Positions 17,532-27,328 of a stretch of 64,000 nt of DNA are shown piece after piece (the first letter of the stretch is position 1; each line of letters begins with the position of its first letter). This DNA is from Rodentibacter trehalosifermentans. GTDB taxonomy: Bacteria; Pseudomonadota; Gammaproteobacteria; Enterobacterales; Pasteurellaceae. Both the position numbers and the translations under genes were made by a program. The notes beneath the pieces are model-generated. The model had not been told where the DNA came from. It worked only from the letters and a program-made list of their open reading frames with translations, and ran no database searches. The DNA lies in contig NZ_MLHL01000015.1 in NCBI RefSeq assembly GCF_002000545.1, positions 1-64,000 on the forward strand, in the 5' to 3' direction.

Positions 17532-18447
17532 CTTTTTTTCCTCCCTGTTTATCCTCGCTTTCAAATTTTTCGTGGTGATCTTCCACATCTGTCTCGGTAT
17601 TTGGACCTACGGTTAAGTAATGCCCTAGTTCGGCTAAGGCCAAACCACCCATTGCCACAGCGGCAACCGGTTTTAGCACATCTTTCCATAAGGTGACAGT
17701 GAGGTCAATTTGCGGATCTTTAGGAAGACCATTGTAAAGCTCGGGTCTGTCTGCGTGGTGTAGTACATACATCACATGAGTTCCGCCCACACCCGGTGGA
17801 TCGTAAAGTCCGGCATTTTCATAGCCACGGGATTTTAAATCTGCCACACGTTGTTCCGCGTAGATTTTCATCTCTTCTTTTGAACCGAAACGAATCGCAC
17901 CTGTCGGACAGGTTTTGACACAAGCCGGTTCTTGACCCACAGAAACACGATCAACACAAAGGGTACATTTATACACACGGTTATCATCTGGGTTCATTCG
18001 AGGAATGTTAAACGGACAACCGGCAATACAGTAACCACAGCCGATACATTTGTCGGATTGGAAATCCACAATCCCATTTTTGTATTGGATGATCGCCCCT
18101 GGTGCAGGACAGGCTTTTAAACAGCCCGGTTCGGAACAGTGCATACAACCGTCTTTACGAATTAACCATTCTAAGCGATCGTTTTCTTCCACTTCATTAA
18201 AGCGCATCACCGTCCATGCTTTAGCGTTAAGATCAACCGGGTTATCATAAATACCCACGCATTGTGCATTGACATCGGAGCGGATGTCATTCCACTCCGA
18301 ACAGCCCACCTGACAGGCTTTACAGCCGATACAGGTGGAAACATCAATCAGTTTTGCAACTTCTACTTTATGATCTCGCGCATGGGGTGCAGGGGTCAGC
18401 CCTGAGGTGGCGGAGATCTTAATAATATCTTGAGATTGTACACTCAT
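17524..18447 (-). CDS. fdxH: Formate dehydrogenase iron-sulfur (beta) subunit
   Basis: 307 residues (E. coli FdnH 294). Four ferredoxin-like Cys clusters bind four [4Fe-4S] centres: [35 protein letters not shown] and [22 protein letters not shown]-terminal membrane helix ([20 protein letters not shown]) attaches it to the periplasmic face, followed by a charged tail. It relays electrons from the molybdenum site of FdxG to the heme of FdxI. Starts three bases after the fdxG stop. Confidence 0.96.
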   Translation of the reverse strand: MSVQSQDIIKISATSGLTPAPHARDHKVEVAKLIDVSTCIGCKACQVGCSEWNDIRSDVNAQCVGIYDNPVDLNAKAWTVMRFNEVEENDRLEWLIRKDGCMHCSEPGCLKACPAPGAIIQYKNGIVDFQSDKCIGCGYCIAGCPFNIPRMNPDDNRVYKCTLCVDRVSVGQEPACVKTCPTGAIRFGSKEEMKIYAEQRVADLKSRGYENAGLYDPPGVGGTHVMYVLHHADRPELYNGLPKDPQIDLTVTLWKDVLKPVAAVAMGGLALAELGHYLTVGPNTETDVEDHHEKFESEDKQGGKKDE

Positions 18448-18450
18448 CGC

Positions 18451-21400
18451 TTATGCCTCCGCTTTCTCAATATTGACCAAGAATGTTTTATATTCCGGTG
18501 TTTGTGTATTGGCTTCACCCCAAGATGGTGTGAGGGTATTGGTGGAGAATCCACGATTACCTTTACCGTTTAAGGCTTTCATATTCCAGTGAATTGGAAT
18601 ACCAACGTGGTGAACGGTTTTACCGTCAATTTCCAATTCTTTTAAGCGTTTGGTGACCACGGCAACGGCCTTGATATAACCCCGTTTTGAGGTAATTTTC
18701 ACTAGATCGCCTTTTTGGATGCCTTTTTCTGCGGCTAATTTTTCGCCTATTTCCACAAATTGTTGTGGTTGGGCAATAATATTCAGTGCAGATTGTGCCG
18801 TCCAACTGTGGAAATGCTCGGTTAAACGATAAGTGGTTGCCACGAATGGGAACTCTTTGTTTGAACCGATAAATTCACGGTCTTCTTGGTAAATACGCAC
18901 GGTTGGATCCACGACGACATTTGAATGGAGTGGGTTAGTATCAATCGGGCTTTCAACCGGTTCATAATGCTCAGGCATTGGGCCGTTATTGATTTTATCC
19001 ACCGCAAATAAGCGTCCTACCCCTTCAGCAGACATAATAAATGGACCCGCATCAGAACCCGGTGGTTGCGTGCCGTAGTCGGCAATGTCAAACCAGTTCC
19101 AGTTTTTACCGTTCCATTTGATTAACTGACGGTGTTTATCCCATGGATTACCGTTAATATCTAAGGATGCACGGCTATAGAGGACACGACGGTTTGCAGG
19201 CCATGCAAAGCCCCACCCCACGGTACAGCCTAAACCGGACGGATCCGAATTATCCCGATTGGCGGTTTGGTTACCTTTTTCTGTCCACTGACCGACGTAT
19301 ATCCAGTTACCCGATGTCGTCGTACCGTCATCACGCAAGTGAGCGAACCCATTGAGTAATTGGCCTTTTTTATACATCAGATTACCGTTTGGATCATACA
19401 GATCCTCAAGGGCATAACCATTTAATTCTTTTGCCAACTCTTCTGCTGTTGGAGAATGAGGTTGGGCATAATTCCAAGTCATCGCCTCAAAGGATTCAAT
19501 ACCACGACCACCCTCTTTTTTATAGAGTTCGTGCATTTCTTCACGGAGCATGGAAAGAATATCCACATCCGGTAAGGCTTCACCCGGTTGATCACAACCT
19601 TTCCAGTGCCATTGTGCCCAACGACCGGAGTTGGAAATTGAGCCATCTTCTTCGGCAAAACAGGTGGTTGGTAAACGGAATACTTCGGTCTGAATTTCAG
19701 CTGGATTCACATCGTTTGATTCACCAAAGTTTTTCCAGAATTCAGAACTTTCTGTTTGAAGCGGGTCAAGCACGATTAAGTATTTTAATTTACTCATACC
19801 GGCAAGGGTTTTGTTCTTATTCGGTAATGAGTTTAATACGTTAAAGCCTTGTAAAATCCAACCGTTCATTTGACCGTCATTCATTAATTTCACATGTGTG
19901 ATCGGGTCATAGAAACGATCGGTTTTTGGTAAGAAATCGAAGCCCCAGCCATTTTCTTTGGTGGCTTTATCACCATAGAAAGTTTTCATCATACTCACAA
20001 AGAATTTTGAGGTATTACGGTAATAGTTAATTTGACCGGGAACGATATCTTTTGGCGTAATCGCATTGATATACTGCTCATAAGAGGTGTCTTTATCGTT
20101 TGGTAAACGCATGTAGCCCGGTAGGGAAGTTGGTAATAACCCCATATCGGTTGTACCCTGTACGTTTGAGTGTCCACGTAATGCGTTAATACCACCACCT
20201 GGCATCCCCATATTACCTAATAGCAACTGAATCATTGCCATTGAGCGGATATTTTGTGTGCCGATAGTATGTTCTGTAAAACCTAATGCATATAAATGCG
20301 TCATGGTTTTGTTCGGTGCGGAGGTTTTACCGATTTCTTCACAGATTTGTAAAAACAGTTTTTGTTTTACACCGGTTACACGCTCGACCATTTCAGGTGT
20401 GTAACGAGAAACATGATCTTTTAATACATTAATCACACAACGTGGATTTTGTAAGGTCATATCACGTTTAGCCTGACCATTCTCATCAAACTGGTAATTC
20501 CATGTTGATTTATCATAGCTGCGTTTATCTGCATCGTAACCTGAGAATAACCCATCTTCAAATTTAAAGCCTTCATTAACTAAGAAAGAGGCATTAGTGT
20601 AATGTTTAACATATTCGTGCTGAATCTTATCGTTTTCCAATAGGTAACGAATCACACCCATTAAGAATGCAATATCAGAACCTGAACGAATAGGAGCATG
20701 AAGATCAGCGACAGAGGCTGTACGGTTAAAGCGTGGATCGATAACGATAATTTTTGCACCGTTTTTCTTAGCTTCAATTGCCCAACGGAAACCAACAGGG
20801 TGGGCTTCGGCAGGGTTACCGCCTTGAACGATAATTAAATTGGCATTTTTGATGTCAACCCAGTTATTTGTCATGGCACCGCGACCAAATGATGGAGCAA
20901 GACTTGCTACCGTTGGTCCGTGTCAAGTATTCGCTTGGTTACATACCGGTACCATCCCGAGCATCCGAATCCATTTTTGCGTTAGTAACGCAGCTTCATT
21001 GCTCATGGCGGATGCGGTCATAATCCCTGTGGTTGCCCAACGGTTTACGGTTTTCCCGCTTGCATCGGTTTCGATAAAGTTAGCATCGCGATCATCTTTC
21101 ATTAAGCGGGCAATACGTTTGATTGCATCCTGCCAAGAAATACGCTCCCATTTGTCAGAACCAGGTGCACGATATTGAGGATATAAAGAACGGCTTTCAC
21201 TGTTAATATAATCAAGAGCGCCTGCACCTTTTGGACAAAGGGCACCACGGCTAATCGGATGGTCAGGGTCGCCTTCAAGGTGAAACAATTTTGAACGGGT
21301 ATTTGTACCGGTATAGCTGCTTAAGCCGGTATGAGGTTTGCCTGTACTATAAAGCAACATACCGCAGCTGACAGCACAATATGTACAAGTGTTACGGGAT

Positions 21401-21534
21401 TCATAAGCGCGCAATAATTTGTATTCACGCGGTGCTGCTAAGGCATTTGCCGGCGCAAAACCTAACATCGCAGCAGAAGTTCCTGCCATACCACCTGCAC
21501 AGATCTTAAAGAACTTTCTTCTTGAGACCTGCAT
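18451..21534 (-). CDS. fdxG: Formate dehydrogenase alpha subunit, selenocysteine-containing, Tat-exported
   Basis: 1027 residues when the in-frame TGA at 20923-20925 is read as selenocysteine (residue 204). The surrounding sequence NQANT-Sec-HGPTVASLAPSFGRGAM matches FdnG of E. coli, where Sec196 ligates molybdenum. Starts with a twin-arginine signal (SRRKFFK, residues 4-10). The [4Fe-4S] Cys set is CTYCAVSCG and GALCPKG; the remaining length is the molybdopterin-guanine-dinucleotide domain. It oxidises formate in the periplasm as the start of anaerobic respiration. ATG at 21534 has AAGGAGTGATT upstream. A SECIS hairpin follows the TGA. Naive gene calling would split this gene into two. Confidence 0.97.
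20894..20925 (-). promoter_or_regulatory. Selenocysteine TGA codon and bacterial SECIS hairpin
   Basis: Immediately after the TGA (20923-20925) the coding strand reads GGTAGCAAGTCTTGCTCC (20894-20911), which folds into an AGCAA/TTGCT stem with the GUC(U) loop and a bulged U next to a GG/CC pair. This is the arrangement recognised by SelB in E. coli fdhF and fdnG mRNA. selA, selB, selC and selD are not in the window. Confidence 0.85.
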
Positions 21535-21802
21535 AATCACTCCTTTCAACAAAAAATTGTTGAGATATTATTGGATAGTAAAGAAATTCATCTAGAAAAT
21601 TGAGTTGATTTCGTTAGAATAATGCGAATCAACGGATTAAATTGAGTATGGAAAAACATCAATTTATGTGGCGTAGGATACCGACTTTTTAACGATAAAT
21701 CCATAATCAAAATACATTATATCCACGAAAATGCGTGACCAAACTCACGAATTTATCAAATAATTAACATTGTTGTTACATAAGGCAATAGGCAGGTTAG
21801 TA

Positions 21803-22615
21803 ATGAATGGCGCAATGGAACAATCCATTGATTTTTTTAAAAAATTAAAAACATCGGAAAAATTAACCGCACTTTTACAACAAAAAAGCGATCTTCTTGC
21901 AGTTGAAACTCCCGTTTCTTTGGTTTATAACGGCATTTCTCATGCGGTGATGATGTGCTCACCACAAGATTTGGCGGATTTCGCCCTCGGTTTTTCCCTC
22001 TCGGAGGGGATTATTGAAAAGCCTTCGGATATTTATGGGATTGATGTAATTGAAGGAAGCAACGGTATTGAAGTACAAATTGAGCTTTCCAGTCGTCAAT
22101 TTATGGCACTTAAAGCACACCGCCGTAATCTTACCGGGCGTACGGGGTGTGGTATTTGTGGCACAGAGCAACTTAATCAGGTTTATAAAAATTTGCCGAA
22201 ATTAGACCGCACTTTTCAGTTCGATCTCCACTTACTGGATGATTGTCTTTCGACCTTACAAACTCACCAACAGCTTGGTAAAAAAACGGGCGCAACGCAT
22301 GCCTGTGCCTTTTTTGATTTACAAGGCAAAATGCTTGCGATTCGTGAAGATGTCGGCCGCCATGTAGCGTTGGATAAATTGATCGGCTGGTATGTCAAAG
22401 CGGACAAACCTCAAGGTTTTATTATCGCTTCAAGTCGGGCAAGTTATGAAATGGTACAAAAAGTGGTTTCTGCCGAGATTGAGTTACTTGTTACAATCTC
22501 TGCAGCAACAGATTTGGCAGTAAAAATGGCAAAAGAACATCATCTGACATTGATAGGATTTGCAAGGGAAGGCAAGGGAAATATTTACACCGGAAAAGAG
22601 CGGTTGATTTTTTAG
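21803..22615 (+). CDS. fdhD: Formate dehydrogenase sulfurtransferase FdhD
   Basis: 270 residues. FdhD passes sulfur from IscS to the molybdenum cofactor of formate dehydrogenase. The sulfur-carrying Cys pair is in [13 protein letters not shown] (about residues 113-125), and the cofactor-binding region [10 protein letters not shown] and [14 protein letters not shown] is typical. It is divergent from fdxG, with a 268-base shared upstream region in which I found no convincing FNR or NarP palindrome. The ATG at 21803 has AGG-containing sequence upstream; an 11-codon longer frame starts at 21770. Confidence 0.95.
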   Translation: MNGAMEQSIDFFKKLKTSEKLTALLQQKSDLLAVETPVSLVYNGISHAVMMCSPQDLADFALGFSLSEGIIEKPSDIYGIDVIEGSNGIEVQIELSSRQFMALKAHRRNLTGRTGCGICGTEQLNQVYKNLPKLDRTFQFDLHLLDDCLSTLQTHQQLGKKTGATHACAFFDLQGKMLAIREDVGRHVALDKLIGWYVKADKPQGFIIASSRASYEMVQKVVSAEIELLVTISAATDLAVKMAKEHHLTLIGFAREGKGNIYTGKERLIF

Positions 22616-22646
22616 ATGTTTTTACCGTTAGCCTATTGAGGTAAAC

Positions 22647-22680
22647 AAGACGAGGCGGGGGATAAGCCGCCCCGTCTTTT
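22647..22680. terminator. Bidirectional terminator between fdhD and the TPP-controlled binding-protein gene
   Basis: AAGACGAGGCGG at 22647-22658 pairs with CCGCCCCGTCTT at 22667-22678 (one mismatch), GC-rich, with loop GGGATAAG and a TTTT run on the plus side. It separates the convergent genes. Confidence 0.8.
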
Positions 22681-22690
22681 CGTTAGATCT

Positions 22691-23734
22691 TTATTCGCCT
22701 TTCACTTCTTTCATCCAGCGGTCAATTAAGCGTTTCGCTTCTTGATCGTGACCAAATCGAATGAAATCAATATCAATTAATTTTAATTTCATCGGATCAG
22801 GAAGGTTAGGGTGTGATTTTGCATGAATATTTGTCGGTAATTGATAAGAATCGGCTTCACGCCATGGAATTTCTTGTGCTTCGGCAGAAAGCACAAAATC
22901 AATAAAGCGTTTCGCATTGTCTAGATTTCGTCCATTTTTGATAATGCTTGCCGCACCTAATGTGTAGCCCACGCCTTCACAAGGGAGGATACCGACAACC
23001 GGTGCCCCTTTATCTTTTTCACGCACATAAGCATGCATAAAGCTAATATTCACCGCGGTCGCACCTGTTGAAAGATGGCTGGTTGCCATACCGGTTTTGG
23101 TATATTGGGAAATATTTTTATTGAGTGCTTTTAGATAATCAAAGGCTTTATCTTCACCCATAGTTTCAATGAGGGTGGTAAGAATACTATATCCGGTGCC
23201 GGATACACGAGGGTCGGGGTATTGCACCAAATCTTTGAATTCCGGTTTGACTAAATCCGAATAACATTGTGGTGTCTTGATGTTTTTTTCGGCAAGCAAT
23301 TTTTCATTGACTCCGATACCCAGTTCCATCAAATAAATAATTGAGGTGGTATCACCACGTTGCTCAACCAAATTTTTGAACTGAGGCAGGATATTTTTTT
23401 GTTCAGGCGAACGATAAGTGGCAAGCAAACCTGCATCTCGAGCTTGCAGGTGCGGTTCGAAAGTTCCCCCATACCAAACATCCGCTTGGGGATTGTCTTT
23501 TTCCGCTTTCAGTTTACCCAACACTGTGCCGGTGCTATGACGAACAAATTGGGTTTCAACATCATATTTTTTACTAAATGCTTGTGAAACTTTCTCACAG
23601 GTCGTGTTTTGAACGCTACAATAAATAACGAGTTTGCCTTGTGCTTCCGCGTGTTTGGGTAAACTGAAACCTAAAAGAGCACAAAGTGCGGTAAATTTTA
23701 AGATGTTTTTTAAATGCGCATAATGGCTCATCAT
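22691..23734 (-). CDS. AfuA/FbpA-type periplasmic binding protein under TPP riboswitch control
   Basis: 347 residues with a signal peptide (about 1-31, FTALCALLGFSLPKHAEA). The mature protein is a COG1840-type binding protein: LVIYCSVQNTTCEKVSQAF, ADVWYGGTFEPHLQA, GTGYSILTTLIETMG, and a C-terminal DRWMKEVKG. It is a clear paralogue of AfuA at 37681 (which has YCSATNVLCE and ADVWFGGTFDPQ at the same places). AfuA relatives are known or suggested to bind iron or sugar phosphates. No permease or ATPase gene is adjacent. A TPP riboswitch lies immediately upstream, so the ligand may be a thiamine compound, perhaps a phosphorylated one; that is inference. ATG at 23731 is an alternative start with better ribosome-site spacing. 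Confidence 0.85.
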   Translation of the reverse strand: MMSHYAHLKNILKFTALCALLGFSLPKHAEAQGKLVIYCSVQNTTCEKVSQAFSKKYDVETQFVRHSTGTVLGKLKAEKDNPQADVWYGGTFEPHLQARDAGLLATYRSPEQKNILPQFKNLVEQRGDTTSIIYLMELGIGVNEKLLAEKNIKTPQCYSDLVKPEFKDLVQYPDPRVSGTGYSILTTLIETMGEDKAFDYLKALNKNISQYTKTGMATSHLSTGATAVNISFMHAYVREKDKGAPVVGILPCEGVGYTLGAASIIKNGRNLDNAKRFIDFVLSAEAQEIPWREADSYQLPTNIHAKSHPNLPDPMKLKLIDIDFIRFGHDQEAKRLIDRWMKEVKGE

Positions 23735-23794
23735 GAATCCTTACTTATTTATGAATCAAAGAAAAAAGTAAGTCAGCCCTTGAGGAAGAGAAGA

Positions 23795-23865
23795 TTAGTT
23801 TCCTACGTCAGTGCTAACTGCTTCAGGTTCACGGGTATTTCTCAGCGATCTTGCACCCCGACTAA
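23795..23865 (-). promoter_or_regulatory. TPP (THI-box) riboswitch
   Basis: On the minus strand, just before the binding-protein gene, the conserved THI elements appear in order: CGGGGTGC, CTGAGA, ATACCCG, ACCTGA, then GACGTAGGAA, closed by a P1 stem TTAGT/ACTAA (23861-23865 with 23795-23799). An outer stem TTGAGG/CCTCAA may extend it. Downstream, CTTACTT/AAGTAAG (arms at 23766-23772 and 23740-23746) could hide the AAGG ribosome site, suggesting translational control in which bound thiamine pyrophosphate turns the gene off. Confidence 0.93.
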
Positions 23866-23988
23866 CCGACCTCAAACTATAAGTGCTTGCCCGATTTTTG
23901 TAAAGTCGGATCTGTTTGGAATCTTTCCGTTGTGGTATTGAAAAATAATGTCTATAATACCTGTAAATTTAAACAGATAAATAACGCT

Positions 23989-26169
23989 ATGGATATTTCT
24001 GAATTACTTGACGGTTTGAATGATAAACAACGTGAGGCAGTAACCGCTCCGCTTGGCAATTATTTAGTATTAGCCGGAGCGGGAAGTGGAAAAACCCGGG
24101 TGCTGACGCATCGTATAACCTGGTTGGTGGCTGTGGAAAATATTTCTGAAGGCAGCATTATGGCGGTGACATTTACCAATAAAGCGGCAGCAGAAATGCG
24201 TCATCGTATTCAGGCTACCTTAAGCCAATATTCCAACTCAAATTTATTTGGTATGTGGATTGGTACTTTCCACAGTATTGCTCATCGTTTATTGCGGGCG
24301 CATCATTTAGATGTAGGGTTGCCGCAAGATTTTCAAATTTTAGATTCAGAAGATCAACTTCGTTTAGTGAAACGTCTGTTGAAATTACATAACTTTGATG
24401 AGAAAGCCTTTCCACCGAAACAGGCTTGTTGGTATATCAACAATAAAAAAGATGAAGGTTTACGCCCACAAGAGATTGAGCATTTCAATGATCGCCAAGA
24501 GCGTGAATGGATTAAAATTTATCAGATTTATCAAGATACTTGTGATCGTGCAGGTTTGGTGGATTTTGCTGAATTGTTAATTCGTGCCTATGAGTTATTG
24601 GTAAAAAAACCGCTGATTTTGCAGCGTTATCAACAACGTTTCCAACATATTTTGGTGGACGAATTCCAAGATACCAACAAAATTCAATATCAATGGCTTA
24701 AAATTTTTGCAGGACAAACAGGCAAAGTGATGATTGTGGGCGATGACGACCAATCTATTTACGGCTGGCGTGGTGCACAAATTGAAAATATCCAAAAATT
24801 CCTCAAGGATTTTAATGGCGAAACTATCCGCCTTGAGCAAAATTATCGCTCGACGGCCAATATCTTAAATAGTGCCAATGAATTAATCGCCAATAATTCG
24901 GATCGCCTCGGTAAAAATTTATGGACGGAAGGGGAAAAAGGCGAACCGGTAGGGATTTATGCCGCATTTAATGAATTAGATGAGGCTAAATTTGTGGCCT
25001 CACAAATCCAAGATTGGGTTGAAAACGGCGGAAAATTAGACGATTGTGCGGTACTTTATCGGAGCAACAGCCAATCCCGTGTGATTGAAGAAGCCCTCAT
25101 TCGTAGCCAAATTCCTTACCGTATTTACGGTGGTATGCGCTTTTTTGAACGTCAAGAAATTAAAGATGCATTGGCCTATTTACGGTTGATCAATAACCGA
25201 CAAGATGATGCTGCCTTTGAACGGGTAATTAATACCCCACCTCGTGGTATTGGTGATCGCACCTTAGATATTTTGAGAAACTTAACCCGTGAGCGCCAAA
25301 TTACCCTATGGCAGGCGATACAGCTTGCTATACAAGAAAATAGGCTTACAAGCCGAGCCGCTACTGCTTTGTTACGTTTCCAAGAACTGATTAACTCCTT
25401 GTCATTGGATACATCAGAAATGCCGCTTTTTGCTCAAACGGATTTTGTGATTAAACATTCCGGCTTGTATGACATGTATAAACAAGAAAAAGGGGAAAAA
25501 GGTGAAGTACGGATCGAAAACTTGGAAGAATTGGTCACCGCGACCCGTGAATTTGTAAAAACTGACGACGCCGATGAGATGACGGAGCTGACCGCCTTTT
25601 TAACCCATGCCTCTCTTGAGGCGGGGGAAGAGCAGGCATCGCCACATCAATCTTGTGTCGAAATGATGACATTACATTCCGCCAAAGGATTAGAATTTCC
25701 ACGGGTATTGATGGTGGGGGTAGAAGAAGGATTATTTCCAAGTTTCCGCTCTTTTGAAGAACCGGGGCGTTTGGAAGAAGAGCGACGTTTGGCTTATGTG
25801 GGCATCACCAGAGCGAAGCAAAAACTCACGATTTCTTATGCGGAAAGCCGCCGTTTATATGCAAAAGAAGAGCGGCATTTACCTTCCCGTTTCATTGCAG
25901 AATTACCGCAAGACTGTATCCAAGAAATTCGCCTGAGAGGAACAGTAACCCGTGCGATGAATTTAGCCAAAGTCGGCTCATTGACAGCTTCCGGTGATGC
26001 TGAAAACGGCTGGAAAATGGGACAAAAAGTCAAACATGAAAAATTTGGCTTAGGCACGGTGATCAATGTAGAAGGAAGCGATAATAACACGAGATTACAA
26101 ATTGCCTTCCAAGCACAGGGCATAAAATGGTTGATTGTTCATTTGGCAAAATTGGAAAAAGTGCGGTAG
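23989..26169 (+). CDS. uvrD: DNA helicase II UvrD
   Basis: 726 residues (E. coli 720), superfamily 1A 3'-5' helicase of nucleotide-excision and mismatch repair. Motifs in order: Q-motif LNDKQREAV, Walker A AGAGSGKT (about residue 30), Ia TFTNKAAAEM, II VDEFQDTN, III GDDDQSIYGWRGA, IV LEQNYRS, V MTLHSAKGLEF, VI VGITRAKQKL, and a C-terminal KVKHEKFGLGTV Tudor-like fold. The start at 23989 (MDISELLDGLN) is used; an upstream 34-codon frame is unlike the family. The last 30 bases, including an uptake signal, are repeated at 29829-29858 beyond the restriction-modification island. Confidence 0.97.
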   Translation: MDISELLDGLNDKQREAVTAPLGNYLVLAGAGSGKTRVLTHRITWLVAVENISEGSIMAVTFTNKAAAEMRHRIQATLSQYSNSNLFGMWIGTFHSIAHRLLRAHHLDVGLPQDFQILDSEDQLRLVKRLLKLHNFDEKAFPPKQACWYINNKKDEGLRPQEIEHFNDRQEREWIKIYQIYQDTCDRAGLVDFAELLIRAYELLVKKPLILQRYQQRFQHILVDEFQDTNKIQYQWLKIFAGQTGKVMIVGDDDQSIYGWRGAQIENIQKFLKDFNGETIRLEQNYRSTANILNSANELIANNSDRLGKNLWTEGEKGEPVGIYAAFNELDEAKFVASQIQDWVENGGKLDDCAVLYRSNSQSRVIEEALIRSQIPYRIYGGMRFFERQEIKDALAYLRLINNRQDDAAFERVINTPPRGIGDRTLDILRNLTRERQITLWQAIQLAIQENRLTSRAATALLRFQELINSLSLDTSEMPLFAQTDFVIKHSGLYDMYKQEKGEKGEVRIENLEELVTATREFVKTDDADEMTELTAFLTHASLEAGEEQASPHQSCVEMMTLHSAKGLEFPRVLMVGVEEGLFPSFRSFEEPGRLEEERRLAYVGITRAKQKLTISYAESRRLYAKEERHLPSRFIAELPQDCIQEIRLRGTVTRAMNLAKVGSLTASGDAENGWKMGQKVKHEKFGLGTVINVEGSDNNTRLQIAFQAQGIKWLIVHLAKLEKVR

Positions 26170-26170
26170 A
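26141..26170 (+). repeat. Direct repeat, left copy: uvrD 3' end with uptake signal
   Basis: The last codons of uvrD, ATTTGGCAAAATTGGAAAAA followed by GTGCGGTAGA. The right copy at 29829-29858 differs at two of 30 bases and would also encode NLAKAEKVR-stop in a uvrD-like frame. The pair brackets the restriction-modification island. Confidence 0.85.
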
Positions 26171-26201
26171 TTTTTGGGAATTTTTTAAGGGGCTGAGAGT
26201 T

Positions 26202-27320
26202 ATGGCAACAACACACGTTTTTATTGTAAACAGTAAAACATTTAAAATTCATCTTGAATATATGTTTGCTGGTACTGGTGTGAGAACTGAGTATATTGAT
26301 TTTAATGCACAGGGTAAATCTAGACTTCACCATACAACGGAGAATAACATTGTTGGTATGATTGCTGATATTAATAGAATTAGAGTTGATGATTTTGTTA
26401 TTTTTTATTTACAACAAAGTAAGCAAGATAACATTTTAGAAGGTAAGTTTTATGGCATTTTTAGGGTCGCTAGTAGTGTTTTTCTTGATAATTATGATGA
26501 AAAACAATATCTAACTTCTGAATTGGGGAAATCACTAACATTTCGAGTGCAAATAAAGCCTTATGAAGTTTATCAAGAAGGAATCACAGAATGGGAAGCA
26601 TTAGATGAAATAAAAAATATAATATCACCTAATCAAATGCTATGGAGTTTAATTTACCGAAAATTAAAAGGAAATCGTGGCAATACAATGATTACCATTT
26701 ATGAATTTGAACGGTTGCGACAACTCCTGAGAAATAAAAATAATAAAAATATATTATATAGTGATGCATTTTCATTTGATTTGTCTAATCAAAAGATTTC
26801 TTCAATATTGTTATCTAAAAAATATGAAGGCAGAAAAGAACATATAGATTTACTACCAAGGCTACTTGATAAATATCATTCAAATAATCAGTTTGAGTTT
26901 CATTTACAGGCTTATATCATCCAAAAAATAGAATATTATTTAGGCTCATCTATTGAATGGATTGGTAATGAGGTATCTTGTGGTGTTGGTATGCAACGCA
27001 TAGATATTTTGATTTCAAAGAAGAAAGGAATTAATAGAGAATGTTTGCCTATTGAGCTAAAATCAACAGAAGCATACTCAGGGATAACAAGTCAAATTCA
27101 GCGTTATATTGATTGGCTTAATCAATATTATCTCCCTAATCATCCTTCTGATTTATCACCTATATTAATATCAAGAAGAATCAATATAAAAGAATCAGAA
27201 TTGTTTTCTAATCTAATTAATGAATTTAAGTCTTTTAATAAATTAAATAAGATAAAATTAAGATATATTGAGTTCTTTATAGAAAATGAAGAATTAAAGT
27301 TAGAGGAATATGAGTATTAA
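26202..27320 (+). CDS. Putative PD-(D/E)XK restriction endonuclease with N-terminal EVE/PUA-like region
   Basis: 372 residues. The C-terminal part has a PD-(D/E)XK core: GVGMQRIDILI with Asp268, then LPIELKS with Glu285 and Lys287, and QIQRYIDWL, resembling NucS-like nucleases. The N-terminal 110 residues (THVFIVNSK, VDDFVIFYLQQ, EGKFYGIFRV) look like a PUA/EVE-type domain used by modification-sensing or DNA-recognising proteins. It is followed nine bases later by a methyltransferase, so it is likely its restriction partner. The start at 26202 has AAGGGG upstream; the frame extending into uvrD is not used. Strongly AT-rich codon use compared with uvrD and dppB. Confidence 0.7.
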   Translation: MATTHVFIVNSKTFKIHLEYMFAGTGVRTEYIDFNAQGKSRLHHTTENNIVGMIADINRIRVDDFVIFYLQQSKQDNILEGKFYGIFRVASSVFLDNYDEKQYLTSELGKSLTFRVQIKPYEVYQEGITEWEALDEIKNIISPNQMLWSLIYRKLKGNRGNTMITIYEFERLRQLLRNKNNKNILYSDAFSFDLSNQKISSILLSKKYEGRKEHIDLLPRLLDKYHSNNQFEFHLQAYIIQKIEYYLGSSIEWIGNEVSCGVGMQRIDILISKKKGINRECLPIELKSTEAYSGITSQIQRYIDWLNQYYLPNHPSDLSPILISRRINIKESELFSNLINEFKSFNKLNKIKLRYIEFFIENEELKLEEYEY

Positions 27321-27328
27321 TATTTAAT

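Noticed and set aside
19389-19844. 151-codon plus-strand frame inside fdxG
   Set aside because: Antisense shadow of a conserved gene, with no ribosome site or recognisable domain.
21535-21802. FNR site between fdxG and fdhD
   Set aside because: TTGAT and ATCAA half-sites occur but are too far apart to form the usual palindrome.
26127-26201. Restriction gene starting inside uvrD
   Set aside because: It would overlap uvrD by more than 40 bases without a ribosome site; ATG at 26202 has AAGGGG upstream.
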